Shown piece after piece: positions 48,701 through 59,500 of a stretch of DNA of 64,000 nt (the stretch's first letter is position 1; each line of letters starts with the position of its first letter). Source of the DNA: Sipunculus nudus. Taxonomy: Eukaryota > Annelida > Sipuncula > Golfingiida > Sipunculidae. The notes under the pieces were generated by a model, which saw nothing but the letters and a program-made list of their open reading frames with translations, was not told where the DNA came from and did not search any database. The position numbers were made by a program, and so were the translations under genes. The stretch lies in the NCBI GenBank assembly GCA_026874595.1, contig CM049313.1:77822659-77886658 (forward strand), given 5' to 3'.

Positions 48701-51700
48701 TCAAGAGGAGATACCACGATACCTTAAATAAAAATATAAATGTTATTATAACAAGTGACCCAGGGTTCATGACGCTGAGCGGACTAGTAAGATATTCTGA
48801 ATCACAAAAGAAATTTTATCATCTGAATGCCCAAATTTGTAGGTGGTATCCCAATGCAAATGAAGCATAGCCCGGAGGATATGGGTAACAGATATCAAAT
48901 TTCAGGTCTCCATGGAGACTTTTCATGGACCTCCCTGGTTGTAAAGTTCTAGATCCAATGTTTACGATTTGTGCCCTCTTAACAGACAAATAAAATCCAG
49001 GTGGCGCCACCAGTCTGCAGGAACTGACGAAACAGTCCATGATGAAGATACATGCAAAAAATCATGGTGATTAATGAGTCAGTTGTGCAGATACTGGAGC
49101 TTTTGTAACAAATTTTTAATTATTCTAGGGGTACTTTTGAGTCCCACAGCCCAAAGGATATGGGTAACAGAGACCTAATTTCAGGTTTCCAAAGAGATTT
49201 TTCATAGTCCTCCCTTGATAACAAGGTAGAAGATTCTAGGTCCGATGGTTACCATTTGTGCCCTGTTAACAGTCTGCCACATCTTTGAAGGTCTCCAAAA
49301 TAGAGAAAAAAAATTTGTAAAAAAATTCGAATATTCCAGATGGCACCACAAGTCTGCAGGGACTAATGAAACACTCCATGATGAATATGCATGCAAAAAA
49401 TCATGGGGATCAAATCATTAGTTTCTCAGATACTGGAGTTTTTGTATCGCATTTTGAATTATTCTTGGGGTACTTCTGAGCCCTATGACTCAAAGGATAA
49501 AGGTACCAGAGGCCCAACTGCAAGTTTTCAAGAAAATTCTCAATGACCTCCCGGGATGTTAAGTTAGAAGATTCTATATTCAGTAGTTACAATTTGTGCC
49601 CTGTTCACAGATGACTGCATCTTTGAAGATATAAAAATAGAGAAAAAATCGTAAAAATTCGAAAAAATACAGGTGGCTCAACCAGTCTTCAGGAACTGAT
49701 ATAATTTGCATGTAATGAATCATGGTAATCAATGCATTAGCTGTTCTGATACTGGAGCTTTTGTATCAAATTTTTAATTATTCTGGGGGTACTTTCGAGT
49801 TCCATAGCTCAAAGGATAGGGGTAACAGAAACCTAAATTCATGTTTCCAAGGAGATGTCTTATGGACCTCCCTGTATGTCAAATTACAAGATTCTAGGTA
49901 CAGCAGTTAAGATTTGTGTCTGGTTAACGGACGGACAGAGGGCACGACGGCACGACAGACGGACGACGGACAAAATGTGAATACTATAGCTCTGATTACT
50001 TTCAGTCAACTGAGCAAAAAAACGGAAATTAATTTCGAATGCTGATAATCTTTATGAAATGTTATGTTAAAACCGACAGTACAATTATTGCATTTCAAGA
50101 GAGAAAATATTTTACGTACTGGCATGTCCTTTGGAATATCAAAGCCCGCAAGTTTAGTATCCTTGGTAGTTGAGCGAAATACTAGAGTCGCCACAGATAT
50201 ATATCTCTGCAGCTCTATTATCGTAGCATTAAGGTAATGCATGTTTGGTTTATGGTTGAGTGACGGGGCCTCGTTCTGACCGATGACCGAGTCGATTTCG
50301 TGTTGCATTTTTTGTTGGACGTACGGGTAGTGTAAGCTCAGCAGGATCATGGATGACACCGTGGAGAATGATGACAACACACCTATCAATTGAAGAAAAC
50401 AAGAAACCTGAAAATATGGCCTATGGAGTATGGTCTTGTACAGTTGGCACAGTTTAGGATCTCGGTAAGATCAACGGCTAACCCACAGTGAGTATCCTAA
50501 TGAAATAGTACAGAACTACCACTTGCCCACACTACCGCCCTATATTCATCTAAAATATTGCTTTCTGTGGTCTTTCTTTCCATCTTTAATGTATCATGCT
50601 GACTGGAATCTATGTTCATCTAGATTATAACCAACGATTATTATCGGTCTCGTTTGTGGCAGTTCTCAGTCATATTAATAAAGCTTCAATAATGTATATG
50701 CATGGCTCTACATAGAATTTACTTGACATATTACCACCAATATAGACATCCAGGATTGTCCCTTTGATGTTGTCATCTTCTATCACGGAATCTCCATCAG
50801 GAGTAAGGTACTTCTTCTGAGCATCTATCAAGGAATCAACAAGACATCTCACCCGATCTGGTTCGTAACTGGCCTGAAAGTAGAAACCCAACAACGTGGG
50901 ATTTAGCAACATTAATTTCGTCTTTCAGTATACGATACATGTTAAATCCTAATCTATAAGAACTCATATATTTCAAACATGATATCATATACACTTATCG
51001 TTATGTTTTTGAAGACTCAAGTTACACTCTTCATACAATTTCAACCTGACAGAGACTCTCATTTCGATTCAAAATTAAGGTAAATCAATACTTACTTTCA
51101 TTTGGTCGAACGTTTCGTCAACTATTTTATCTCTGTTGCGGATCACTCGTTCGAGTAATTTCACGCTGCTTATGGGCAACCAGCGGAGGAATGGAAGAAA
51201 GTCTAGCTCTGCACCAAAGCCAGGTGAACAACACGCCAATGCATCCTCTTCAAGCTGTACAATAGTATTTGCTTCGCCAGTTCCTCTCTTGACTCTACGA
51301 CCCGTTACCTGTAATATGGTGTTTGTGAGGATTACTTCAATGTAAAGCTCAGGGCTATATTATCTAAAAATATTTTTACGTTATACATCCTCTGGTTTTT
51401 ATATTCCGAGACGTACACCGATGGACGAGAAAAATAAAAACAATCACTTAGTGAAATATTAAAGTGTATAACAACTTTCCAAATTAACTTCTAGGAGAAA
51501 CCACAGTAAAAATGAAAAACGCTGAACTCCCACTTAACGTAGGTACTTATCTACCTACCACACATGACACGATATTTGTCATCGCCATTTTCAAGTTGTG
51601 ATGGGGATCTTCCGGTCGTCCCTTGGATTTACGATATTTCTGTACCAGATCTGCCAGTTCTTGCCTAATCTCTTCTTCTGTCTTTACCCTGCCTTCACCA

Positions 51701-52104
51701 AGTGTTTTGAGACCTGCGTGAACAGCTTTACGAAGCAACTTCCATTCTTTTCCGTAAGGAATGAACATCATATCTTTGCCACCGTAAGTGAACGCCTTAA
51801 TCATGTATGGAGCTGTCGAGCGTCCTGCGAATTCATCCCCTCTCGTAACCGTCGCTTCATGTATCAGTTCTGGAGAATTCACTATGACTATCTCTGTTCC
51901 CATCAAGTAAACAGTAAAGATAGCGCCGTGTTTCTCTGCCAGCTTTTACAATCCATGATGTAAAGCAGGGGCGTGTACTTCGTTTACGTTGCCAAGTAAT
52001 GGAAGACCAGGTACCGAAGGCGGTTTGTTGAACCATCCTGGCTTGCGTCGCAGGTATCGGTAAGTGATGACACACAGGATCCCCGCCAATATAAGCTGCC
52101 ACAT
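45768..52104 (-). CDS. Cytochrome P450 (CYP2 clan), copy 1, six exons, in-frame stop at codon 53
   Basis: Exons: 52104-51559, 51308-51096, 50873-50735, 50382-50120, 46333-46209 and 45978-45768. All introns are GT-AG and the phases match, giving 498 codons plus stop, the normal microsomal P450 length. Seen: an N-terminal anchor (MWQLILAGILCVITYRYLRR) and hinge VPGLPLLGN; C-helix WKLLR (121-125); I helix DVYIGGVLSS; K helix ELQR (356-359); RPERF (408-412); haem loop PFGLGSRVCVGE with ligand Cys440. Expected role: ER-bound mono-oxygenase using reductase-supplied electrons; substrate unknown. The I helix lacks the usual Asp/Glu (Leu here), with Ser for Thr. A single TAA at codon 53, between GL and KLAEKHG, is the only break, so this is a recent pseudogene, a null allele or a base error. 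Intron 4 (3.8 kb) holds a LINE remnant and a Family B element. It resembles CYP1/CYP17-type members of the clan; no subfamily is claimed. Confidence 0.88.
47687..48740 (+). mobile_element. Decayed LINE remnant in intron 4 of P450 copy 1
   Basis: Shares its sequence and order with 58,610-59,700 in copy 2. It includes a broken endonuclease-like segment near 48,320-48,560, with the 'DASNDTLYG' and 'VESD' remains of the usual 'GDFNARVG' region. About 280 bp (48,000-48,285) is present here and not in copy 2. The reverse-transcriptase part is missing, cut where a Family B element starts at about 48,749. The 157-codon ORF at 47,687 is not a gene. Confidence 0.6.
48749..50018 (+). mobile_element. Family B head-core-tail element in P450 copy 1 intron 4
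   Basis: The head is at 48,749-48,785. Monomers are marked by 'atgggtaacaga' at about 48,879, 49,158, 49,500 (variant) and 49,819. GGTGGCGCCACC lies at 49,000-49,011, with degenerate copies near 49,338 and 49,673. The tail has an ACGG/ACGAC tract (49,927-49,974) and a hairpin at about 49,987-50,017. It is absent from P450 copy 2, so it inserted after the duplication or was lost there. Confidence 0.78.
51946..51948 (-). other. Premature TAA in P450 copy 1, codon 53
   Basis: Reading the minus strand from the ATG at 52,104, the frame gives a normal anchor and hinge, then CAT CAT GGA TTG TAA AAG CTG GCA. After it the same frame is open for 129 more codons with P450 motifs. One base change from CAA, AAA or GAA would create it. 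Confidence 0.9.
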
Positions 52105-55100
52105 TATCACGGGTCTGCGTTACCACAAAATGTAAAGTAATTTTTTTTTGCAAAAAAAAGTTTAATAGAATTTTAGGATCTACTTTAATTTTCAGAAAAA
52201 GCTATGGGAAAAATCTCTATATGTGTTAAAACTAAATAAGGGTTATATCTTAAACCTCTATGTGTTTCTGTTACCTTTGAAGTTAAATGTAAACGGTATG
52301 TGAATTAAACCGTTGCATGTTGACAGCATTCATACAACTTGAAGGAAACGTCGACAGGCAGAGATGAAGGTGTTGAAACTGGACAGGAGTGTCACGCTGT
52401 AATACAGGACTGGAGATTGACAAACATGTTCTTAAATATAAATGTCAAATTGTGGCGCGCATAATACACAAATACAAGTTGATATACTACCACAATAACC
52501 ATACATTAGTAGTAAACTTCAAGGATACTTTCCAGCTGATATATCCTGGAGTGCTACAATGTTGGGGTCCTTTTGCCTTCATTATCCACTGATTTTGTCA
52601 CTTCTGTCAGCCAAGCTTCAGGTAAAGACTTGCAAATCAGATGTTTCCATCATAAATCTCCTATCCAGATAGGCCGCACCTAGTGAAATTTGCAAGATCC
52701 TCATAATGTGCCAACAACAAATTGTTTCCTGGAGCAGGTGCGAATTAACTTGTAAAGAATACCTATATTGGCCAAATTACCGAACACTTGTCTCTCATCT
52801 GGTATCTTCACTGAGTCTCAAGCGAGGTGAATTAATACCTAATTAATAAAATAATCAAGGAAAAGGGAGTAGAGGTGAAGAATTTTAGCAATTAATATCA
52901 AGTTTCTAATATACCAGTAAAGTAATAAAGAAAGTGATTGCTTATCAACTCGAAGAACATGTAGTTTGCGTATAAACAGCTGAAACTGCTGTCATCAGGA
53001 TCACGTCTGGAAGGAGGAGTGATCAATGATATTGATAATGAAATGTTGATGCTACTTGGCCAGTGAACAGTGGGATTCCAGCGAAAGATATCAGGCTGAA
53101 AATTGGTAGTGAGGTTATGTAGCCAAAACCTGTAGTAAAGTATCTACTGACCACCCTTGGCCGCCCTTTGTTTAGTGTGGACCATGTAACGGGCTGTAAC
53201 TCGAAGCTTGTACGACAGCATCAGGTATATCTCTTAGATTAACCATCACCTGACACAGTAGGCATACGTAAAGGCAATAAGGCCCCTACTGATGCAGTCT
53301 TTTCACGCTAGAAATATCAAAATGACCCAAACTGAGGGCTCGGAGAAGTCTGCTCACAAAAACAGGTAGCCCTATCAATGCGGTAAAACTCCCTACTGTT
53401 GCATCGTACTCGAAACACATTATACTAGTACTACGGTTCTGCTATGGCTATATTTAAGACAGACCATTCTTAGCAATATCTAAAATATGTTTCCCTTATA
53501 TCAACACTACAGAACCTTGTGCAAATCATCAGAATGTTGTTCAGAACATTTGGTCCTTATAATGAAATGAGATGCCTTCAGCTAATCGAGAGCCGATTCC
53601 ACATGCATCTTTTAGAAAACACCTAAAGACTCGAACATCTTACTATTAGTGAAACATATGTTAACAACATTAGACAGTGTAGTACTTTATGCCCTAACAA
53701 ACTAAGAACTTGTGATTTAGAATGTGCTTCTAAATCATTACTTTTTTTGGTTAATTTTTTATCCGTGTAGGGCAGTGTAACTTTACATATGTTTGCGGTA
53801 TATGGGTGTCTGGGAATGTGCTTATGAGTGAGAAGAAGAAGAATGGAAGGCCTCATACCATGCATGCATGCACGCATCATACACACAGACCCTGCAAATG
53901 CAATAAGCGGTGTATGCTCCACAGACGATAAAGCTAAAAATCGTGCATCATTAAGTTTCTTAAACACTGAAAACAGGTCCCATACTTTATATATAACGGA
54001 ACTACAAAATGAGAATATCAAAGCTTCATCCTCCTACCTTATATAATCCACGTATACACAAGTGTTTGAAAAAGGCTTCGATTGAAAACTCTTTTACAAA
54101 CTTGGATCCTCTCGCGTGTGACTGTCCTTCGTAATTTAAGGAGTGAAGTATGTCTTTTGTTCGAATGGAGACACACTGACAGCTGCATAAGCAGTAAAGC
54201 ACAGAGCGATTCCCAGACGACCTGCATGTGTCATGGAAAACTTGTAACTACCTATGCTGAGATACACTGTTGAGACACACTAGGCCTATATAAAATACAA
54301 AAACATTGACTCGAGGCTCTGGGTATCGCTCGTGTGAAACAGAGCGTAGCTACATGAATACGTAGGCTATTTACATAACCGTTTGCTTGGGTACAGGATA
54401 TATAGCTACTTTATAAGCATCAAGGTCAACAGGGTGACCAAGCTTAAGGTGTCACATGAGTTATAAGAGAACATTTTTTTTATCTTTAACATAAAAATTA
54501 GTGTATATTTAAACTCCTTTTCACCTTTTCGGCCTATATTCCAGGGGTTCACTCGTGCAAAAATGAATGTACATTTTAGAATATTCCTGTATGTCCTTTC
54601 AGAACCGGATCATGAGGAGGATCCACACAAAATCTTAACGAATCTTCCTTTGCCCATTCCCGAAATGCTCTGAAGATTTCATGAGATACCGTTCATGATT
54701 GCATGAGTTATGTAATGAACAAACACTTAACCCCCCCCCCCCGGCCAGCACACACATACACGAATGGGAATGAACGTGTACAAGTACCCTCCTGGCCGAG
54801 AATATGTGACAAACCAGCTATGAGTACCATTGTGTTCACTTTTAACACAGTTAACAAATAGATACTTGAGTAAGGTTAATTCAGTTTAGAGATTTCAAAT
54901 GTTCACAGAGGTTTATCAAGTGATGTACGTTGCAAAATCCGGAGAAACAGGAGAGACTATATGCACTGCAAGGTTTCGATGTCTTATAGATGTTCGTATT
55001 GAATCAACTATCAGGTTTATGACCGTTTCTCTCAGATGAGAACAATGTATATGGACTGAATATCAGACCTTGGGTCAATTCTGAATTGAATTGGAATTGA

Positions 55101-55374
55101 AGGGAAAATTGTATGAATTTGTATTAGAATAATTTGAAAAAAAAGAAAATGAATTAAATTGAAAAAGGGAAAATTTAATGAATTTGAATTGAATTGGAAT
55201 TGAAGTTTACAGGCTCCATTGAACTGATCTGAATTGATGAACAAAACTTCCAGATCTCATATTTTCCTAATTGTCGCTCATTAGAAGTTGCTCTAGGTCA
55301 GTTTGAAGATCAGCCATACAGTATTTGGTTAATCAGAATGACAAATCAGCGACATCTGATATTCCTTGTAAACT
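52105..55374. other. Spacer between the duplicated P450 units
   Basis: No exon-like ORF. Contains the region upstream of P450 copy 1 and a C-run near 54,730. ORFs such as 53,623-54,021 on the minus strand show no motif. A low-complexity stretch of aattgaattggaattga type repeats spans 55,075-55,210. Confidence 0.45.
55075..55210. repeat. Low-complexity GAATT/AATTG repeat
   Basis: Interspersed aattgaattgg and aatttgaatt phrases, about 135 bp long. Confidence 0.8.
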
Positions 55375-56262
55375 TTAGTGATCGGCGCTCGGTTAGTCCG
55401 ACATCCTAGTCAACATGAAGGCATAGTTCATACATAGGACAATGACTGGCCATGACCTTTGATATTTGCATAACAATAATGAATTCTGGGAATACTTAAG
55501 GCGCTCGGCTCTCGACCTTCTTGACACTTGTTCAACGTGGAGTCAAATATCAAAATAAAATCAACAGATGTCACGCAAGATGGTTAAAAAAACAAGATTA
55601 AATGACATCAACACCCAGAACAAGTGACGAAAGAAGCTTAGACATTAACACAAATAAGACTGAACGTCAAGTAATATCACAACAGAAACCCTTTAATAAG
55701 TAATATAGTGATTCATTTATAAAAATAGTAACATAACTCTGAACATTAATCTTAAGATTTCATTTCATTTAAAACAATTCCACCAACACTGAGATATTTG
55801 CACATATAATGATACGTATGCGTACTGTAAGTAAGTACTTGATTTTATTAGCTCGTGAAGAATGGTATATGTATTATACTCCAAGGACGCATTGCAGATG
55901 GGGGACAACATACTTTTTTCCGATATTTCCTTCAGTGCATGAGTGAGTAATCTGCAGTAAAAGTATTTAATGAAAGACGGATGTGAATGTTTCGAGATGA
56001 GCTGTCACCGCTATTCATGTTTTCATAGCTCCATGCGCGATCTTGCCAGTCTTACATGAACAACCGACGCTAATTAAACGTATCACAGTGTACTACTGTG
56101 AGCGGAATAACAGCTGCAACAACGGATGTGATATAATTTTTTTTTTCATTTTACTTTCTAATGGAAAATCTTTTTTCATGATATATATTGAGGTGCTCGA
56201 TAAAACTGAAAGGAAGAACATTGTCTGCTTGTCTAGGTTGCTTAAACTGTAAACAGCTTCTT

Positions 56263-56268
56263 TTTATT
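56263..56268 (-). promoter_or_regulatory. Poly(A) signal of P450 copy 2
   Basis: AATAAA on the minus strand, at the same relative place as in copy 1. Confidence 0.55.
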
Positions 56269-56548
56269 CTATAATATCTTGCTGTACCTCCATATCACCC
56301 GCTAATCGTATAAATACAATGACTCATTGCATTTAGTGGAAAATGCCGTGGTCCGCATGCCCTCTTCCGTGAAGACTGTGGTGACCAGATGTAATATAAA
56401 AATTCAGACTGGTAAGGCTTGATTTACATTTTTTTAACAAGTCATAGTTCTTTTCAACACATTGAATACAGTTGGATTGGAGAAACCCAGCTATATTCTG
56501 ACAGTAAGCGCACAAACTACTGAAGTATTCATGGTTTCCTGAAGGTCT

Positions 56549-59500
56549 TTAATTTCTTTCCATTATTCTCACTTTGTAATCTTTGGGATAAATTTGAACA
56601 GAAGCAACGTACTGCCGAGGATCACACGATGGCAGAGGTTCCCCTTCAACAGGCAGAAACGAAAAACTCTTCCACAAGTAGGCGATGAAAAAAAAGATGG
56701 CGTTTCTTGCGAGTTGTTCCCCGACACATACTCGTGACCCAAGACCAAACGGCATCAACCTGAAGGAAGTTAATCGAGATTCAGCTGGAACGCCTTTAAA
56801 AAGGTTACATAACTTACAAAATCTAATTCAATATTTTTTTTTAAATAGAAAATTATATTATTCATTGAATGATTTAGTATATTTTCTGAATAAACCTTAG
56901 GATACAGGAATTAAACATGCAATTATTGACAATATTCGTTCATTTATATTCTGAGTCTTTATGGGAACTCCTTAATCTTTCACCTCTGTCTGTTCGGATG
57001 GCTATTTGGCAAAAGTTTACGGTTGTCGTCCAGGAAACGTTCTGGTCTGAAAACCCAGGGGTCTCCCCAGTACTTGCTATGATGCACTTCCCAGATGTTC
57101 ATCATCACCTGCATTGATTAAATGATAAATCTCATCAAAGTGAATGAGTAGTGACAGGTAGAACATAAATGTATTAGAAAAGGAGATATTTATGATTTGG
57201 CTTATGAGAGAAATATCTGAAACACATGGATCTTATCATGTACCAGGAATTTGTTTACTCAATGAAAAGGAACTGACGTTTTATTTTTCATTTCCATTGA
57301 TTAAACAGAGAAAGGAAGATGGCACTTATGGCCTCGGAAATGCGATAACCTCCCACGACATTGGGAATAAAATACAACCCTTCTTTTGAAGCATATATTT
57401 AATAAGGTCAAGGCCACCACTGCAAGAACTTATTTGAAACAATTTGTGCATCGAAAATTTTCGGGGGAAATATGCAGTACTTCAAAAGTTATGGGTTTCA
57501 TATTCATCATATATTTTTATAGATATGATCTTGAAGATCAAGGTAAAGATTAGCAAGTTTAGAACACATGTAAGAATTCGGTTGAAACATAACGTGTAAG
57601 ACATTTAAATGAAATCATGGAATACCTTGATGTTCATGGGCTTAATAATAACGTTTTCCCGCTGATTTTAACGGCATGTTCAATGTCAAGGTAAAGATTC
57701 GATACATGTTCATTGGTCATATTATTTTTCAGAACAACCCATCCATCTGTTCTTGAACGTTTTGTCTGATTTCAGGGACTATTCATCGTCAAGACTTAAT
57801 TTGTGCATAAGTATTAATTATGTGATGGGGTTATTAAACAAGAAATCAGAACAAATGAAGGTTACGGTATATACAGCCTTTCCTGAGATATTTTATGTTT
57901 CAGTTGATTTTCATTCAAAATGAACCTATTCAAGTCAAGACCACTCTCCTGGTAAAGGTCATAACGCCTCTTTAAAAACCGGTTTGTCCTGTCGCCGATA
58001 ACTATGCACAAGTATAATATTATAAATAGTAGACCAATGGAACGCTTTGGTTTATCGCGTGTAAAACACTTGTGTCTACAACTACAGAAGTGGCGGTGGA
58101 CGTACCTTACCTTAATACAGAGTATCTAATCGTCTCAGCGGTGGGGATGCAATGGTAATATAGACCTCACAAATACATCAGATATTCATTTAATTAGGGG
58201 TTTCAGTAGTGATCCTGGGTTAGACGCCCTTTTCCTGATTCCTGGATCCCCCCCTGTGTTGAGGTAAACGTTATGATAGAATGCTTGCCCGGAACAGATC
58301 AATACTCCGCGCTATGGTTGTTGTAAGTCCAGCGGAACACCTGATGGTTACGGCAGATGTAAAACTGGGATGCCCCGTGGGGACCAGCTTACTAGTTCTG
58401 GTGCCACGTGACGTCCACCTTTTGCGATGTAGCATGTTGAAGTAGAGTTCTGTAGTCCGGTTGCAACGAACATTAACGCATCAACTACTCTTGCCAGATC
58501 AATGAACTATTTAACCCATAGTTAGGGGTTTGGTTTAAGAGCACCAGGGCGTGTCTACATACTGATGCGCCGTGCGCAAAACTCATGAGAGGGCGAACCT
58601 TTCATGATTCAGCCTTGGACCGCAAGGTCCCAATGCTACACCACAAGTTGCATCCCACACAGTACCTGAGACATTGATACTCTGCCCGGAGGCTTAATAA
58701 ATCCAGCAACTATTTTTCTCAACAATGATGTTGAGTGCAGTTTGTCCGTCGCTGGCAACTGAAAGCATTATTTTACCCGTGGTGCTGCCTTTGCTCTGCA
58801 AGATCGTTATGGGTCCTACAGCTTACTCCAAGATCGCCATTGCCTCCTGCAATTTTCACTCTCTTATGATGAAGTCCGATGCTGACTTCCTATCACTAAG
58901 AAAGTCAGCCGTAGTAGAACTTACTCGCCAGATTATTATTAGACTTTGCTTGCTTGTATCGGGTTCTTCTAGTCCGGAGTGAACAACAAACGTCAAGGCT
59001 CAGTGGATCAACCTCTACTAACCTTATTTCTATGAGGCTAAACCCCAACAGCGGACACAGCCTGGTTGTTTCTCTTCCAACCAATAAGGTGTTTGATGCC
59101 TCCAACGACACATTATACGGGGAACATTTGACGATCATGCGTGATTTAAACACTCATGTTGAGTCTAACCCTTCTGCCAGGCCTTCAATGCATGTTTGCT
59201 TTGGAAACATGAAATAAAATGGTCAGCAGCGCTTACACCACCCACATGCTGCGCCTCTTCCATGGGACTACCATCATAAACTTTTGATGGCACATCCTCG
59301 ATTAGGTCGCTGACACCAGCTGGATCATTTGCATGTGAATCGAGTAAAACCTACGCGAAATAACTGAATGGCAACCCTAAACACTATGTTCACTATGATA
59401 CTGAATACTTCCTGAGGCTCTGTATACAGACTATTAGACCATCTCCTTTCTTAATCTCATGGTTAAGAATAACACAGAGCTAATATCACACTTCCAGGGA

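Larger units (their letters stand above)
44555..52104. repeat. Segmental duplication, left copy (contains P450 copy 1)
   Basis: Exons, introns and 3' flank match the sequence from about 55,375 rightward in the same order. The offset is about 10.78 kb at the last two exons, about 10.9 kb at the LINE remnant and about 12.78 kb at exon 4, because the two copies carry different insertions in intron 4. Confidence 0.9.

Noticed and set aside
51598-51963. 121-codon + strand ORF and the 98-codon minus ORF at 51,857-52,153
   Set aside because: Both read the P450 exon 1 in wrong frames. The minus ORF is not the true N-terminus, which is in the frame starting at 52,104.
53623-54021. 132-codon minus-strand ORF between the P450 copies
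   Set aside because: No motif, no splice-flanked structure, and no counterpart near the other copy.
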